42,541 bases of DNA from Salinicola sp. (GTDB lineage Bacteria; Pseudomonadota; Gammaproteobacteria; Pseudomonadales; Halomonadaceae): assembly GCA_002695065.1 (NCBI GenBank), contig NZNW01000099.1, positions 1-42,541 on the forward strand, written 5' to 3'. A model generated the notes under the pieces. It did no database searches, was not told the origin of the DNA, and saw only the letters and a program-made list of their open reading frames with translations. The position numbers were made by a program, and so were the translations under genes. Below are positions 8,178 to 16,664 of this stretch, piece after piece (the stretch's first letter is position 1; each line of letters opens with the position of its first letter).

Positions 8178-8194
8178 TTCATGTCGGATTCATG
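8178..8194 (+). promoter_or_regulatory. Candidate response-regulator box (11-bp direct repeat)
   Basis: Two perfect TTCATG copies (8178 and 8189) lie 11 nt apart, 23-39 nt before the ATG of the plus-strand PepSY gene. The encoded OmpR-type regulator next door is the obvious candidate to bind here. Confidence 0.45.
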
Positions 8195-8216
8195 GCGGTT
8201 GCGGCACACTGATACC

Positions 8217-8561
8217 ATGAAACTTCGCAACCTTCTTATGCTGCTGACCGTGACCCTGCCGCTGATGATGAGCGGGGCGCTGGTGCCCGTGAGTGCCGAT
8301 GGCGACAATTGGCGGGATCTCCACAAGGAGGTCAAGGAGGGCCATCTGGTCGGTATCGACGAAATCATGGACTGGCTGGAGGCCCGCTACGAGGGGCAGA
8401 TTCTCGAGGTCGAGCTGGAGCAGGAGGATGGCCGGATCGAGTACGAGGTGGAGATGATCGGGCCCCAGGGGCAGGTGGTGGAGTTCGAGTTCGATGCCAC
8501 CGACGGCGAGCTGCTGAGCATCGAAGGCGTTAATATCGAGGCGATGAAGAAATCGCCGTGA
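8217..8561 (+). CDS. Small exported PepSY-domain protein
   Basis: This 114-residue protein has a signal peptide (MKLRNLLMLLTVTLPLMMSG...) and a single PepSY domain (LVGIDEIMDWLEARYEGQILEVELEQ...YEVEMIGPQGQVVEFEFDATDGELL). The open frame extends upstream to an ATG at 8175, but only the ATG at 8217 puts the signal peptide at the N-terminus. No clear Shine-Dalgarno precedes either. It is followed 81 nt later by a response regulator and a sensor kinase on the same strand, a recurrent PepSY + OmpR + kinase arrangement. In such sets the PepSY protein is usually induced by, or feeds back on, the kinase; that role is inferred here from position only. Confidence 0.82.
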   Translation: MKLRNLLMLLTVTLPLMMSGALVPVSADGDNWRDLHKEVKEGHLVGIDEIMDWLEARYEGQILEVELEQEDGRIEYEVEMIGPQGQVVEFEFDATDGELLSIEGVNIEAMKKSP

Positions 8562-8642
8562 GTCATCGGCGTCACGCGGCGCCATCGGCCGGGTCTCCGC
8601 CGAGCGACGGTGACGGGTGAATCTTGAACCGGGGAGTCGGTA

Positions 8643-9314
8643 ATGAAGGTACTGTTGGTCGAGGACGATGCGGCGCTTGCCGAGGCGCTGGCCGATGCCC
8701 TGGCCGAGGCCGGGTTGCTGATCGAGTCGACGACCACCGGACAGGAAGCCGACTTCCTGGTCCGCACCGAGCGTTACGATGCGATCATCCTGGATTTGGG
8801 GCTGCCCGATGGCGATGGCACCCGCTGGCTCTCCCAGTGGCGCGAGGACGATATCGACCTGCCGGTGCTGGTCCTGACGGCGCGGGAGCGCTGGTCCGAC
8901 AAGGCCGCGGGCTTTTCCGCCGGCGCCGATGACTACGTGGTCAAGCCGTTCGAGACCGCCGAAGTGCTGTTCCGCCTGCGCGCGCTGGTCCGGCGCAGCC
9001 ACGGCCATGCCCATCCGGTTATCCGGGTGGGGGAGCTGACCCTGGACACGCACTCCGGCAGCGTCTCGCTGGCAGGTCGCCCCATCACGCTGACCGCCCA
9101 GGAGTCCCGGCTGCTCTCCTACCTGATGCACGCCTCACCGCGCATCGTCAGTCGGGCCGAGCTGGTCGAGCACGTCTACAACCGCGATCATGAGCCCGAC
9201 TCCAACGTCATCGACGTGCAGATCAGTCGACTGCGACGCAAGTTCGGCCGTGCCCGGATCGAGACGCTGCGGGGCCAGGGCTATCGCCTGGTCGATCTCG
9301 AGGCCGGCCCTTGA
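8643..9314 (+). CDS. OmpR/PhoP-type response regulator
   Basis: This DNA-binding transcriptional regulator is phosphorylated by the kinase encoded next to it. The receiver domain (residues 1-118) has the acidic pocket EDD (7-9), phospho-acceptor D51, T79 and K101 (in DYVVKPF). The C-terminal winged-helix trans_reg_C domain (about 125-220) ends with the typical DVQISRLRRKFG recognition region and RGQGYRL. The 223-residue length is normal. The start is preceded by GGGGAG at 7 nt. Its stop codon overlaps the TTG start of the kinase. The 11-bp TTCATG repeats upstream of the adjacent PepSY gene are its likely targets. The overall layout resembles PhoP/QseB-type systems, but the signal cannot be assigned. 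Confidence 0.95.
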   Translation: MKVLLVEDDAALAEALADALAEAGLLIESTTTGQEADFLVRTERYDAIILDLGLPDGDGTRWLSQWREDDIDLPVLVLTARERWSDKAAGFSAGADDYVVKPFETAEVLFRLRALVRRSHGHAHPVIRVGELTLDTHSGSVSLAGRPITLTAQESRLLSYLMHASPRIVSRAELVEHVYNRDHEPDSNVIDVQISRLRRKFGRARIETLRGQGYRLVDLEAGP

Positions 9315-10735
9315 GGCGTTGGCAGCCACGCTGGATGTCCCGCCTCGGCGAGCGCCTGCGCCTGGCGCCATTGGGGGCGCGTCTGCTGGTGGCGTCGTTG
9401 ATGCTGGTCATCGTGCTCCTGCCCTTGGCCGGCATCGGGCTGAGTTACAATTTTCGCCAGTCCGCCACCGCTTCCTTCGACAGCCGGCTCGAATCCCAGC
9501 TCAATGCGCTGCTGGCCGGGATCCAGGTCGACAACGTCGGTCAACGTCTTCAACTCAATCGCTCACTGGGCGACGCTCGCTTCGACCGCGTCTACTCCGG
9601 CTGGTACTGGCAGGTGAGCGACGGTGGCTATCTCACCATGACCTCGCGCTCGCTATGGGACCAGCGGCTGCCCGTTCCCGGGCACCACGAGGGGGTCAAT
9701 ATCTATGAAGTCAGCGGTCCGCGTGACGACGCGCTGCGCATGATCGAACGGGATCTCCGGCTGCCGGGTTATCGCGACGTCATCCACGTGGCGCTGGCGG
9801 GTTCGACCGCGGAGCTGGATCACGAGGTCGGGCGCTTCGAGCGGCTGCTGATCCTGTCGCTGGCCACCTTTGGCGTGTTGCTGCTCGCGGGCCTGGCGCT
9901 CCAGATGCGCTGGGGGCTCGCGCCACTGAGACGGATGTCCGCCAATCTGCGGGCGGTGGAGGAGGGCGAGAGCGAACGGCTTGACACGCAGTTGCCGGTG
10001 GAGCTGAAGGAGTTGGCGTTGGCCATGAACGGGGTGCTGGAGCGCGACCGACGCCTGATCGAGCGCGGGCGTGCGGCGGCCGGCAATCTGGCCCATGCGC
10101 TGAAGACGCCGGTCAGCGTGCTGAAGACCCTGTCGGAACGCTTTCCCGAAGCGCAGCGCAGGCCCATCAACACCGAACTGACGCGCATCGACGACGCGGT
10201 GCGCCACCATCTGGCTCGAGCCTCGGCGGCGGGCGGCGTGGCATTCTCGGGGCGCGTGGCGATCGGCGACGCGATCGCCCCGGTCGTGCAGGGGCTGGCC
10301 AGGCTCGCGGAGCGTCGCGGGGTGCGGTTCGATGCCGATATCGACCCCAGGGCGGCGGCGCGCATCGACCCGCAGGATATCCAGGAGCTCACCGGCAACC
10401 TGCTGGAGAACGCGCTGCGCTGGGCAAGCACCCGGGTCTCGTTCACGGTCTACCAGGTACCGCAGGGCGTTCGCCTGCGGATCGAGGATGACGGCCCGGG
10501 AATGACGCGGGCCCAGGGCGAGTCGGCGCTGGCGCGGGGGGTGCGCCTGGACGCCCGTGGCTCGGGATCGGGGCTGGGGCTGTCGATCGTCGAGGACCTG
10601 ATGATGCTGTACGGCGGCACCCTGCGCCTCGAGCGTGCGGCGCTGGGCGGGCTGGCGGCCGACGTCTGGTTGCCTGCGTCGCCGGTATCCGCGCAGGCCG
10701 GCAGTGCTGCCGGCCGCACGTCGGCATCCGATTGA
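9311..10735 (+). CDS. Sensor histidine kinase (PhoQ-like architecture)
   Basis: This is an inner-membrane sensor kinase of 474 residues, partner of the preceding regulator. Order of parts: basic N-terminus; TM1 (about 24-46); a periplasmic sensor loop (about 50-175) containing two WxW-like aromatic patches; TM2 (about 180-202); HAMP; HisKA with the phospho-accepting H262 in NLAHALKTP; and HATPase_c with the N box NLLENALRWAS, EDDGPGM and GSGLGLSIVEDL. The TTG start at 9311 overlaps the regulator's stop and is preceded by GAGG at a usable distance. The alternative ATG at 9335 lacks a ribosome binding site. The periplasmic loop lacks an acidic cluster obvious enough to claim divalent-cation sensing. 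Confidence 0.93.
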   Translation: MRRWQPRWMSRLGERLRLAPLGARLLVASLMLVIVLLPLAGIGLSYNFRQSATASFDSRLESQLNALLAGIQVDNVGQRLQLNRSLGDARFDRVYSGWYWQVSDGGYLTMTSRSLWDQRLPVPGHHEGVNIYEVSGPRDDALRMIERDLRLPGYRDVIHVALAGSTAELDHEVGRFERLLILSLATFGVLLLAGLALQMRWGLAPLRRMSANLRAVEEGESERLDTQLPVELKELALAMNGVLERDRRLIERGRAAAGNLAHALKTPVSVLKTLSERFPEAQRRPINTELTRIDDAVRHHLARASAAGGVAFSGRVAIGDAIAPVVQGLARLAERRGVRFDADIDPRAAARIDPQDIQELTGNLLENALRWASTRVSFTVYQVPQGVRLRIEDDGPGMTRAQGESALARGVRLDARGSGSGLGLSIVEDLMMLYGGTLRLERAALGGLAADVWLPASPVSAQAGSAAGRTSASD

Positions 10736-10785
10736 GCGTTCGCTGCCCGGTCCTCGCGGAGGTGATGCCTGGCCGCCCCGGCATG

Positions 10786-11784
10786 TCACTCGGTGCGGAG
10801 CTCTCCTCGCACCACGGTGCGGAAGCCGCGCTGCTCCGGTGACTGGATCGCCGCCAATGCCAGCTGTAGTGCCTGCTGGGCGATCTCCGGCAGATTGTGG
10901 TGGATGCAGGGGATATGCACCCCGAACACGTCGCTGTGCTCGATGTCGTCGATGCTGAACAGCTGGATGTCCTGCTGCGGCACGATGCCCTGCTCGTGAC
11001 AGAGCTTCAACACCGCCATGGTGATCTGGTTGTTGGCCCCGATGATGGCTTCCGGCCAGGGGTGGTCGCGCAGATAGTCGCGCAGCGCACGGTAGGCCGG
11101 CTCGAAGCTGAAGTCGCTGTAGATCACCTCGAGCGATACCGGCCGGCTGCCGAGCGCTTCGCGCAGCCCCGACATGCGTCCGATCGAGACCATCGAGTCG
11201 GCCGGGCCCGACACGGCGAGCAGCTGCTCCAGCCCCCTCTCCAGACAGTAGCGCCCGGCCTGGTAGCCGCAGTCGAGGTTGTCGATGTAGACCCCGCCGT
11301 AGTGAGCGGCCTTGAGTTCGCGATCGACCAGCACCACGGGAATCTTGGCCGCCTCCAGGCGATCCAGGTACGCCGGGTGGTAGTCGATGTCCGAGGAGAT
11401 GACCGACAGGATGACGGCATCGACGGAGAATTCGATCAGCTTGCCGATCGCCTCGCCTTCCAGGGTTTCCGACTCGTAGGAGTCGAAGACCAGCACCGTG
11501 TAGCCCCGGGCCCTGGCTGCCAGCGTGATCTCCCGGGTCATCCGGCCGAAGAAGGGGTTGCTCATGTTGGGGTTGACGACGCCCAGCGTACGCGTGATCG
11601 CGGGATCGCGGTTGAGCGCCTGCGACTGGGAGACGTAGTTGAGTTCGCGGGCGATTCGCAATATCTGATCGCGGGTCTCGGCGTGCACCTTCTCCGGGGA
11701 AGAGAAGGCCCGCGAGACGGTGATCTTGCTGACGCCGGCTTGTCGGGCAATATCTTCGAGCGTGGTTCGAGGCATCGACCTCAT
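10786..11784 (-). CDS. LacI-family transcriptional regulator of the polyol operon
   Basis: This 332-residue repressor of the LacI/GalR family is divergent from the polyol uptake operon. The N-terminal helix-turn-helix (TLEDIARQAGVSKITVSRAFSS, about residues 8-29) and hinge (about 47-60) precede a periplasmic-binding-protein-like sugar domain beginning TLGVVNPNMSNPFFGRM. The start may be the ATG at 11784 or the one at 11775 (MPRTTLEDIA), which is the more typical LacI N-terminus. The effector is probably the imported polyol or a ketose. In pseudomonads the equivalent mtl operon is controlled by the AraC-type activator MtlR, so a LacI regulator here is a replacement. Confidence 0.93.
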   Translation of the reverse strand: MRSMPRTTLEDIARQAGVSKITVSRAFSSPEKVHAETRDQILRIARELNYVSQSQALNRDPAITRTLGVVNPNMSNPFFGRMTREITLAARARGYTVLVFDSYESETLEGEAIGKLIEFSVDAVILSVISSDIDYHPAYLDRLEAAKIPVVLVDRELKAAHYGGVYIDNLDCGYQAGRYCLERGLEQLLAVSGPADSMVSIGRMSGLREALGSRPVSLEVIYSDFSFEPAYRALRDYLRDHPWPEAIIGANNQITMAVLKLCHEQGIVPQQDIQLFSIDDIEHSDVFGVHIPCIHHNLPEIAQQALQLALAAIQSPEQRGFRTVVRGELRTE

Positions 11785-11860
11785 CTCCCTGGTGACACTC
11801 TTGGTTCTGCGACCTGTCGAGACGGTGGCTGGCGAGGCCGGGCGGCCGGCCCGACTCAGT

Positions 11861-11898
11861 GAATATCATGAGCAACTGATATCATTTTGTGTCATTTT
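11861..11898. promoter_or_regulatory. AT-rich direct repeats upstream of the LacI-type gene
   Basis: TATCAT occurs at 17-nt spacing and TCATTTT occurs twice (11882, 11892), around the palindrome TGATATCA. The segment lies upstream of the LacI-type gene and may hold its promoter or operator. Motif assignment is tentative. Confidence 0.35.
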
Positions 11899-12024
11899 AT
11901 AACATCGATATTGTCGGCGCGAGGTGGCTTTTTCTCTACAACTTAGGTCTATCCGGGGCATTAAACATTGGTCTAATAATAAATAAGTTATTGATTTTGC
12001 TGAATTGTTTAAAACGTCTCCTGC

Positions 12025-12052
12025 TTGATTCCTTCAGTGTTAACGCTATGAT
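12025..12052 (+). promoter_or_regulatory. Sigma-70 promoter of the polyol operon, with operator in the spacer
   Basis: TTGATT and TATGAT are separated by 16 nt. The spacer and first -10 base hold the near-palindrome AGTGTTAACGCT (12036-12047, 10 of 12 symmetric), positioned where a bound LacI-type repressor would block polymerase. The predicted start near 12059 leaves a leader of about 185 nt. Confidence 0.6.
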
Positions 12053-12244
12053 TTCTTCTTGATGTCATGTGCGTCAGGGCAGGCATCCAAGAATGCACGG
12101 TCGATCCTCTTCACCATAACGCCAGCCTGGATAGATTGGGTCGGATCGTACCCGTGGGATCGTTCGATGCTCGGCGTGACAGCCGTCGAATGCGGCCGCC
12201 GTGGAAAACCATAGCAATAACGAGCGCTACGAGAGGAATTCCAG

Positions 12245-13564
12245 ATGAGACTTGCCTTGTTCATTTCAGGTGTCGGGATCGCAGGCTTGAGTGCCTGCTC
12301 CGCCGCCATGGCACAGAGCACGGAAATCACCGTCGCCACGGTGAACAACCCCGATATGGTGACCATGCAGAGCATGATGTCGGCGTTCAACGACGCGCAT
12401 CCGGATATCAAGGTCAACTGGGTGACGCTACCGGAAAACGAGTTGCGGCAGAAGGTCACCACCGATATCGCCAGCGGGGCCGGCCAGTATGACGTGGTCA
12501 CCGTGAGCAACTACGAGACGCCGATCTGGGCGCAGAACGACTGGCTGACGCCGATGGAGAACCTGCCCGAGAGCTACGATGTCGATGACCTCCTCGCGCC
12601 GGTGAAGGAGGGGCTGTCGGTCGACGGTACGCTCTACGCCCTGCCGTTCTACGCGGAGTCCTCGGTGACCTATTACCGCAAGGACCTGTTCGAGAAGGCT
12701 GGTATCGAGATGCCGGACAAGCCGACCTGGAGCCAGGTCGAGGAGTTCGCCTCCAAGATTCACTCGCCCTCGGACGGCGTCTATGGCATCTGCCTGCGTG
12801 GACTGCCCGGGTGGGGCCAGAACATGGCGCTGTTCGGCACCATGGTCAACAGTTTCGGCGGTCGCTGGTTCGACATGGACTGGAAGCCGCAGCTGACCAG
12901 CGAGGAGTGGAAGAACGCGGCCAACGCCTATGTCGACCTGCTCAACGATTATGGCCCCCCGGGCGTGACCTCCAATGGCTTCACCGAGTCCGAGACGCTG
13001 TTCGCCAATGGCCAGTGCGGGATGTGGGTGGATTCCACCGTCGCGGCCAGCTATGTGAGCGACCCGGAGACCTCGCAGGTCGCCGACAAGGTCGGCTTCG
13101 CCCAGGCGCCTTACGAGACCACGGAGAAAGGCTCCAACTGGCTGTTCACCTGGGCGCTGGCCGTGCCGCAGTCCTCCAAGCAACAGGAAGCGGCGAAGAC
13201 CTTCGTCGACTGGGCGACCTCCAAGGACTACATCCAGGCCGTGGCTGACGACAAGGGCTGGCTGGCTGTCCCCCCGGGAACGCGTCAGTCGACCTATTCC
13301 AGCGAAGACTACGTCAAGGCGGCACCGTTCGCCCCGCTGGTCGAGACGGCGATCAAGAGCGCCAGCCCCAACGACCCCAGCGCGCAGGAAGTGCCCTATA
13401 CCGGCGTGCAGTTCGTCACCATTCCCCAGTTCCAGGCGATCGGTACGCGGGTCGGCCAGCTGATGGCGGCGATGCTGTCCGGTCAGAGCAGCGTCGATGA
13501 AGCGCTGCAGCAGGGACAGACCTTTACCGACCGCATCATGCAGCAGACCGGCAAACCGCAGTAA
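12245..13564 (+). CDS. mtlE: Polyol ABC transporter, periplasmic binding protein
   Basis: This is the substrate-binding protein of a carbohydrate ABC importer (extracellular solute-binding protein family 1), probably binding mannitol, sorbitol or arabitol. The 439-residue sequence starts with a signal peptide; cleavage is likely after AMA, giving QSTEITVATVNN. A lipobox-like SACS lies earlier but off-position. Aromatic residues typical of sugar binding are spread through the mature part (YAESSVTYYRKDLF, WTWLFTW-like regions). GAGAGGAATTCC precedes the ATG. It is the first gene of a six-gene unit; a large hairpin after it probably favours its excess over the membrane parts. Specificity is inferred from the downstream dehydrogenase and kinase. 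Confidence 0.92.
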   Translation: MRLALFISGVGIAGLSACSAAMAQSTEITVATVNNPDMVTMQSMMSAFNDAHPDIKVNWVTLPENELRQKVTTDIASGAGQYDVVTVSNYETPIWAQNDWLTPMENLPESYDVDDLLAPVKEGLSVDGTLYALPFYAESSVTYYRKDLFEKAGIEMPDKPTWSQVEEFASKIHSPSDGVYGICLRGLPGWGQNMALFGTMVNSFGGRWFDMDWKPQLTSEEWKNAANAYVDLLNDYGPPGVTSNGFTESETLFANGQCGMWVDSTVAASYVSDPETSQVADKVGFAQAPYETTEKGSNWLFTWALAVPQSSKQQEAAKTFVDWATSKDYIQAVADDKGWLAVPPGTRQSTYSSEDYVKAAPFAPLVETAIKSASPNDPSAQEVPYTGVQFVTIPQFQAIGTRVGQLMAAMLSGQSSVDEALQQGQTFTDRIMQQTGKPQ

Positions 13565-13577
13565 GCGATTCGCCACG

Positions 13578-13611
13578 GACACCGCCGATCCGCCAGGTGA
13601 TCGGCGGTGTC
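13578..13611 (+). repeat. 13-bp perfect intercistronic hairpin
   Basis: GACACCGCCGATC and GATCGGCGGTGTC flank an 8-nt loop between the binding-protein and first permease genes. There is no T-run, so it probably stabilises or attenuates rather than terminates the transcript. Confidence 0.85.
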
Positions 13612-13668
13612 GCTGCGTAAGTCGGACCAGTGGTTGCATGACGCAATCCAAAGCCACGGGAATCACGC

Positions 13669-14604
13669 ATGAAAGCCATTTCTCGAACCGCCTCGACCAC
13701 CGCGCCATCCGCCGAAGTGACCGGTGCGCGCTCGTTCGCTCGCACCACGCGACTGTTGATGGCTCCGGCGGTCATCTTCCTGCTGATCTGGATGCTCGTG
13801 CCTCTGGCAATGACCATCTACTACTCGTTCCAGCAGTACAACCTGATCATGCCGATGTACAACGGCTTCGCCGGGTTGGGAAATTTCGCCATCCTGTTGA
13901 GCGATCCCACTTTCTGGAAATCGCTGGCCAACACCCTGATCATCGTCGCCGCCAGCCTGCTGATCACGGTCTGCCTGGGCCTGGCGCTGGCGCTGCTGTT
14001 CAACCGGACCTTCGTCGGCCGTGGCGTGGCACGCACGCTGGCGGTCGCGCCGTTCTTCGTGATGCCGGTGGTGACCGGGCTGATCTGGAAGAACATGCTG
14101 TTCCACCCCGTCTACGGCCTGTTCGCCTGGGTGGCGCGGCAGCTGGGGCTCGAGCCGGTCGACTGGCTCGCCCACTACCCGATGCTGTCGGTGATCATCA
14201 TGATCACCTGGGAATGGACACCGTTCGCGCTGCTGGTGCTGCTGACCGGCCTGCAATCGCTGCCGGAGGACCAGATCGAGGCGGCCAAGCTCGATGGCGC
14301 CAGCGCCTGGCAGGAGTTTCGCCATATCGTGATCCCGCACCTGGGGCAGGTGCTCTACGTCGTGGTGATGCTGGAGAGCATCTTCTTCCTGACCTCGTTC
14401 GCCGAGATCTACACCACCACCAGCGGCGGCCCGGGCACCGCGACCACCAACCTGCCGTATTACATCTTCCAGACCGTGTTCCAGCAGAACGACATCGGCA
14501 TCGCCTCGGCGGCCGCCATCGGCGCCGTGATCCTGGCGAACATCTTCGCCATCATGCTGATCCGCTTCATTGCCGGAAACCTCAACGCGGGAGCCGCACG
14601 ATGA
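13669..14604 (+). CDS. mtlF: Polyol ABC transporter permease (MalF-type)
   Basis: This is one of two membrane subunits of the polyol importer. The 311-residue protein has six predicted membrane segments, starting at about residue 30 (LLMAPAVIFLLIWMLVPLAM). The EAA motif that contacts the ATPase is visible at about residue 204: EAAKLDGASAWQEFRHIVIP. The N-terminal 25 residues are polar and rich in S, T and A. Its stop overlaps the start of the second permease (ATGA at 14601), so translation is coupled. The upstream spacer of 104 nt holds a strong hairpin. Confidence 0.93.
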   Translation: MKAISRTASTTAPSAEVTGARSFARTTRLLMAPAVIFLLIWMLVPLAMTIYYSFQQYNLIMPMYNGFAGLGNFAILLSDPTFWKSLANTLIIVAASLLITVCLGLALALLFNRTFVGRGVARTLAVAPFFVMPVVTGLIWKNMLFHPVYGLFAWVARQLGLEPVDWLAHYPMLSVIIMITWEWTPFALLVLLTGLQSLPEDQIEAAKLDGASAWQEFRHIVIPHLGQVLYVVVMLESIFFLTSFAEIYTTTSGGPGTATTNLPYYIFQTVFQQNDIGIASAAAIGAVILANIFAIMLIRFIAGNLNAGAAR

Positions 14605-15425
14605 ACTCGAACCGGTTTACCAATGGCGCCCTGGGCGTGCTCGCGTGGGGCGTGGCGCTACTGATCTTCTTCCCGATCCTGTGGTTGCTGCTGACCTCGT
14701 TCAAGACCGAGCAGCAGGCCTTCACGGTGGTGCCGAATTTCTTCTTCTCGCCGACGCTGGAGAGCTTCAAGATGGCCCTGGCGCAGGGCAGCGGCTACTG
14801 GCACTACGCCTGGAACTCCGCGCTGACCGCCGTCGCCTCGACCGTCATCGGACTGGCACTGGCGGTGCCGGCGGCCTACGCGATGGCGTTCTACCCCAAC
14901 AAGCGCACCGACTTCCTGCTGGTATGGATGGTCTCGACCAAATTCATTCCGGCGGTGGGCGTGCTGATTCCGATCTACCTGGTCTACAGCGCGGTCGGGC
15001 TGCTGGACAACGCGCTGGGGCTGACGCTGCTGTTCACCGCCATGAACCTGCCGATCATCGTGTGGATGGTCTACTCCTACTTCCGCGACATTCCCAAGGA
15101 CATCGTCGAGGCCGCCGACATCGACGGGGCCAGCATCATGCAGACCCTGTTCAAGGTGGTGTTGCCGCTGGCGCTTCCCGGGCTGGCCTCGACGGGACTG
15201 CTGGCGCTGATCCTGGCCTGGAACGAGTCGTTCTGGAGCATCACCATGACCGACCACCGCGCAGCGACGCTGGCGGTCTACATCGCCTCGTTCAAGAGTG
15301 CCGAGGGGCTGTTCTGGGCCAAGATGTCCGCCGCCTCCGTGCTGGCGATCGCGCCGATCATCGTGCTCGGCTGGTTCACCCAACGCCAGATGGTCAGAGG
15401 CCTGACTTTCGGCGCCGTCAAATGA
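14601..15425 (+). CDS. mtlG: Polyol ABC transporter permease (MalG-type)
   Basis: This is the second membrane subunit, 274 residues from the ATG at 14601 that overlaps the mtlF stop. Six membrane segments are visible, beginning with GVLAWGVALLIFFPILWLLL. The EAA loop EAADIDGASIMQTLFKVVLP is at about residue 170. The open frame extends much further upstream, but that part reads through mtlF out of frame and is not coding. The C-terminus (QRQMVRGLTFGAVK) is the standard ending of MalG-like permeases (Q-x-x-x-x-G-L-T-x-G-A-V-K). Confidence 0.94.
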   Translation: MNSNRFTNGALGVLAWGVALLIFFPILWLLLTSFKTEQQAFTVVPNFFFSPTLESFKMALAQGSGYWHYAWNSALTAVASTVIGLALAVPAAYAMAFYPNKRTDFLLVWMVSTKFIPAVGVLIPIYLVYSAVGLLDNALGLTLLFTAMNLPIIVWMVYSYFRDIPKDIVEAADIDGASIMQTLFKVVLPLALPGLASTGLLALILAWNESFWSITMTDHRAATLAVYIASFKSAEGLFWAKMSAASVLAIAPIIVLGWFTQRQMVRGLTFGAVK

Positions 15426-15470
15426 CCGGCGATCGTGCTGGTAACGGATCTCATCTAGAGGGTTAACGAC

Positions 15471-16604
15471 ATGGCTATCGTCGAACTCAAGAACGTCGCC
15501 AAGAACTATGGCTCGCAAATCAAGGGCGCCAGCAGCAGCAACGCCGTCGACGACTTCAACCTGGTCACGCGTGACGGCGAGTTCGTGGTCCTGGTGGGGC
15601 CTTCGGGCTGCGGCAAGTCGACCACCATGCGCATGATCGCCGGGCTCGAGCGCAACACCGAAGGCGAAATCCTGATCGGCGGCCGGGACGTCAGTCAGGT
15701 GCCGCCCAAGGAGCGCGACATCGCGATGGTGTTCCAGAGCTACGCGCTCTACCCGCACATGAGCGTGGCCGAGAACATGGCGTTCAGCCTGCGGCTGAAG
15801 AAGCGTCCCGCCGAGGAGATCAAGCAGAAGATCGACGAGGCGGCCCAGACGCTGGGCATCCAGCATCTGCTCGAACGCAAGCCGCGCGAACTCTCCGGCG
15901 GGCAACGTCAGCGTGTCGCGCTGGGTCGGGCGATCGTGCGCGATCCTCAGGTCTTTCTGATGGACGAGCCGCTCTCCAACCTGGACGCCAAGCTGCGCGT
16001 CGACATGCGCGCCGAGATCGTCAAGCTGCACAAGCGCCTCAACGTCACCACCTTCTACGTCACCCACGACCAGGTCGAGGCGATGACCATGGGCGAACGC
16101 ATCGTGGTGATGAAGGATGGCAAGATCCAGCAGATCGACACGCCGATCAATCTCTACGAGTTCCCGGCCAACCGCTTCGTGGCCGGATTCATCGGCAATC
16201 CCTCGATGAACTTCCTGCCCGCCAAGCATGTCGATGGTGTCGCGAGCGGCGATGGCTATCGGCTCTCCCTCGACGCTGCCCATCGTGCCACCATGGCGTC
16301 GCGGGGGGCGGTGGACGTCTGGGCCGGTATCCGCCCGGAACATCTTCGCCTGAGCGATGCGGACGCGACCAATCGTATCGAGGGCACGGTGGATGTGGTC
16401 GAGACGCTGGGCGCGGTGACCATGGTGCAACTCAGCGTGGGCGAGCACGCCGTTTCGGCCCAGCTCCCGGGCCATCGGAAGGTGCAGCTCGGCGACACGC
16501 TGACGCTGACCTGCGATAGCGACAAGCTGCATCTGTTTGACAGCGAGAGCGAACTGGCCATCGCCCGCGAGTCGACGGCGGCCCCCTCGGCCGCGGAAGC
16601 CTGA
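15471..16604 (+). CDS. mtlK: Polyol ABC transporter ATP-binding protein
   Basis: This is the ATPase of the importer, MalK/UgpC type, 377 residues. Walker A GPSGCGKST (about 43), Q-loop QSYALYPHM, signature LSGGQRQRVALGRA, Walker B VFLMDEPLSNLD and the H-loop VTHDQ are all present and intact. The C-terminal third carries TOBE-type repeats (AGIRPEHLRL), the region that binds regulators in MalK. It follows mtlG by 45 nt with its own ribosome binding site (AGAGGGTTAACGAC). The final 20 residues are alanine/serine-rich and not conserved in the family. Confidence 0.95.
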   Translation: MAIVELKNVAKNYGSQIKGASSSNAVDDFNLVTRDGEFVVLVGPSGCGKSTTMRMIAGLERNTEGEILIGGRDVSQVPPKERDIAMVFQSYALYPHMSVAENMAFSLRLKKRPAEEIKQKIDEAAQTLGIQHLLERKPRELSGGQRQRVALGRAIVRDPQVFLMDEPLSNLDAKLRVDMRAEIVKLHKRLNVTTFYVTHDQVEAMTMGERIVVMKDGKIQQIDTPINLYEFPANRFVAGFIGNPSMNFLPAKHVDGVASGDGYRLSLDAAHRATMASRGAVDVWAGIRPEHLRLSDADATNRIEGTVDVVETLGAVTMVQLSVGEHAVSAQLPGHRKVQLGDTLTLTCDSDKLHLFDSESELAIARESTAAPSAAEA

Positions 16605-16664
16605 CCGATACCGTGGCGTGTTCGCAGGATCACCCACGGCAGTGACTTTTTCAGGAGAAACGTT

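Noticed and set aside
9653-11875. A 740-codon minus-strand frame spanning the kinase and the LacI-type gene
   Set aside because: It runs antisense to the kinase and out of frame through the LacI-type gene, both clearly real.
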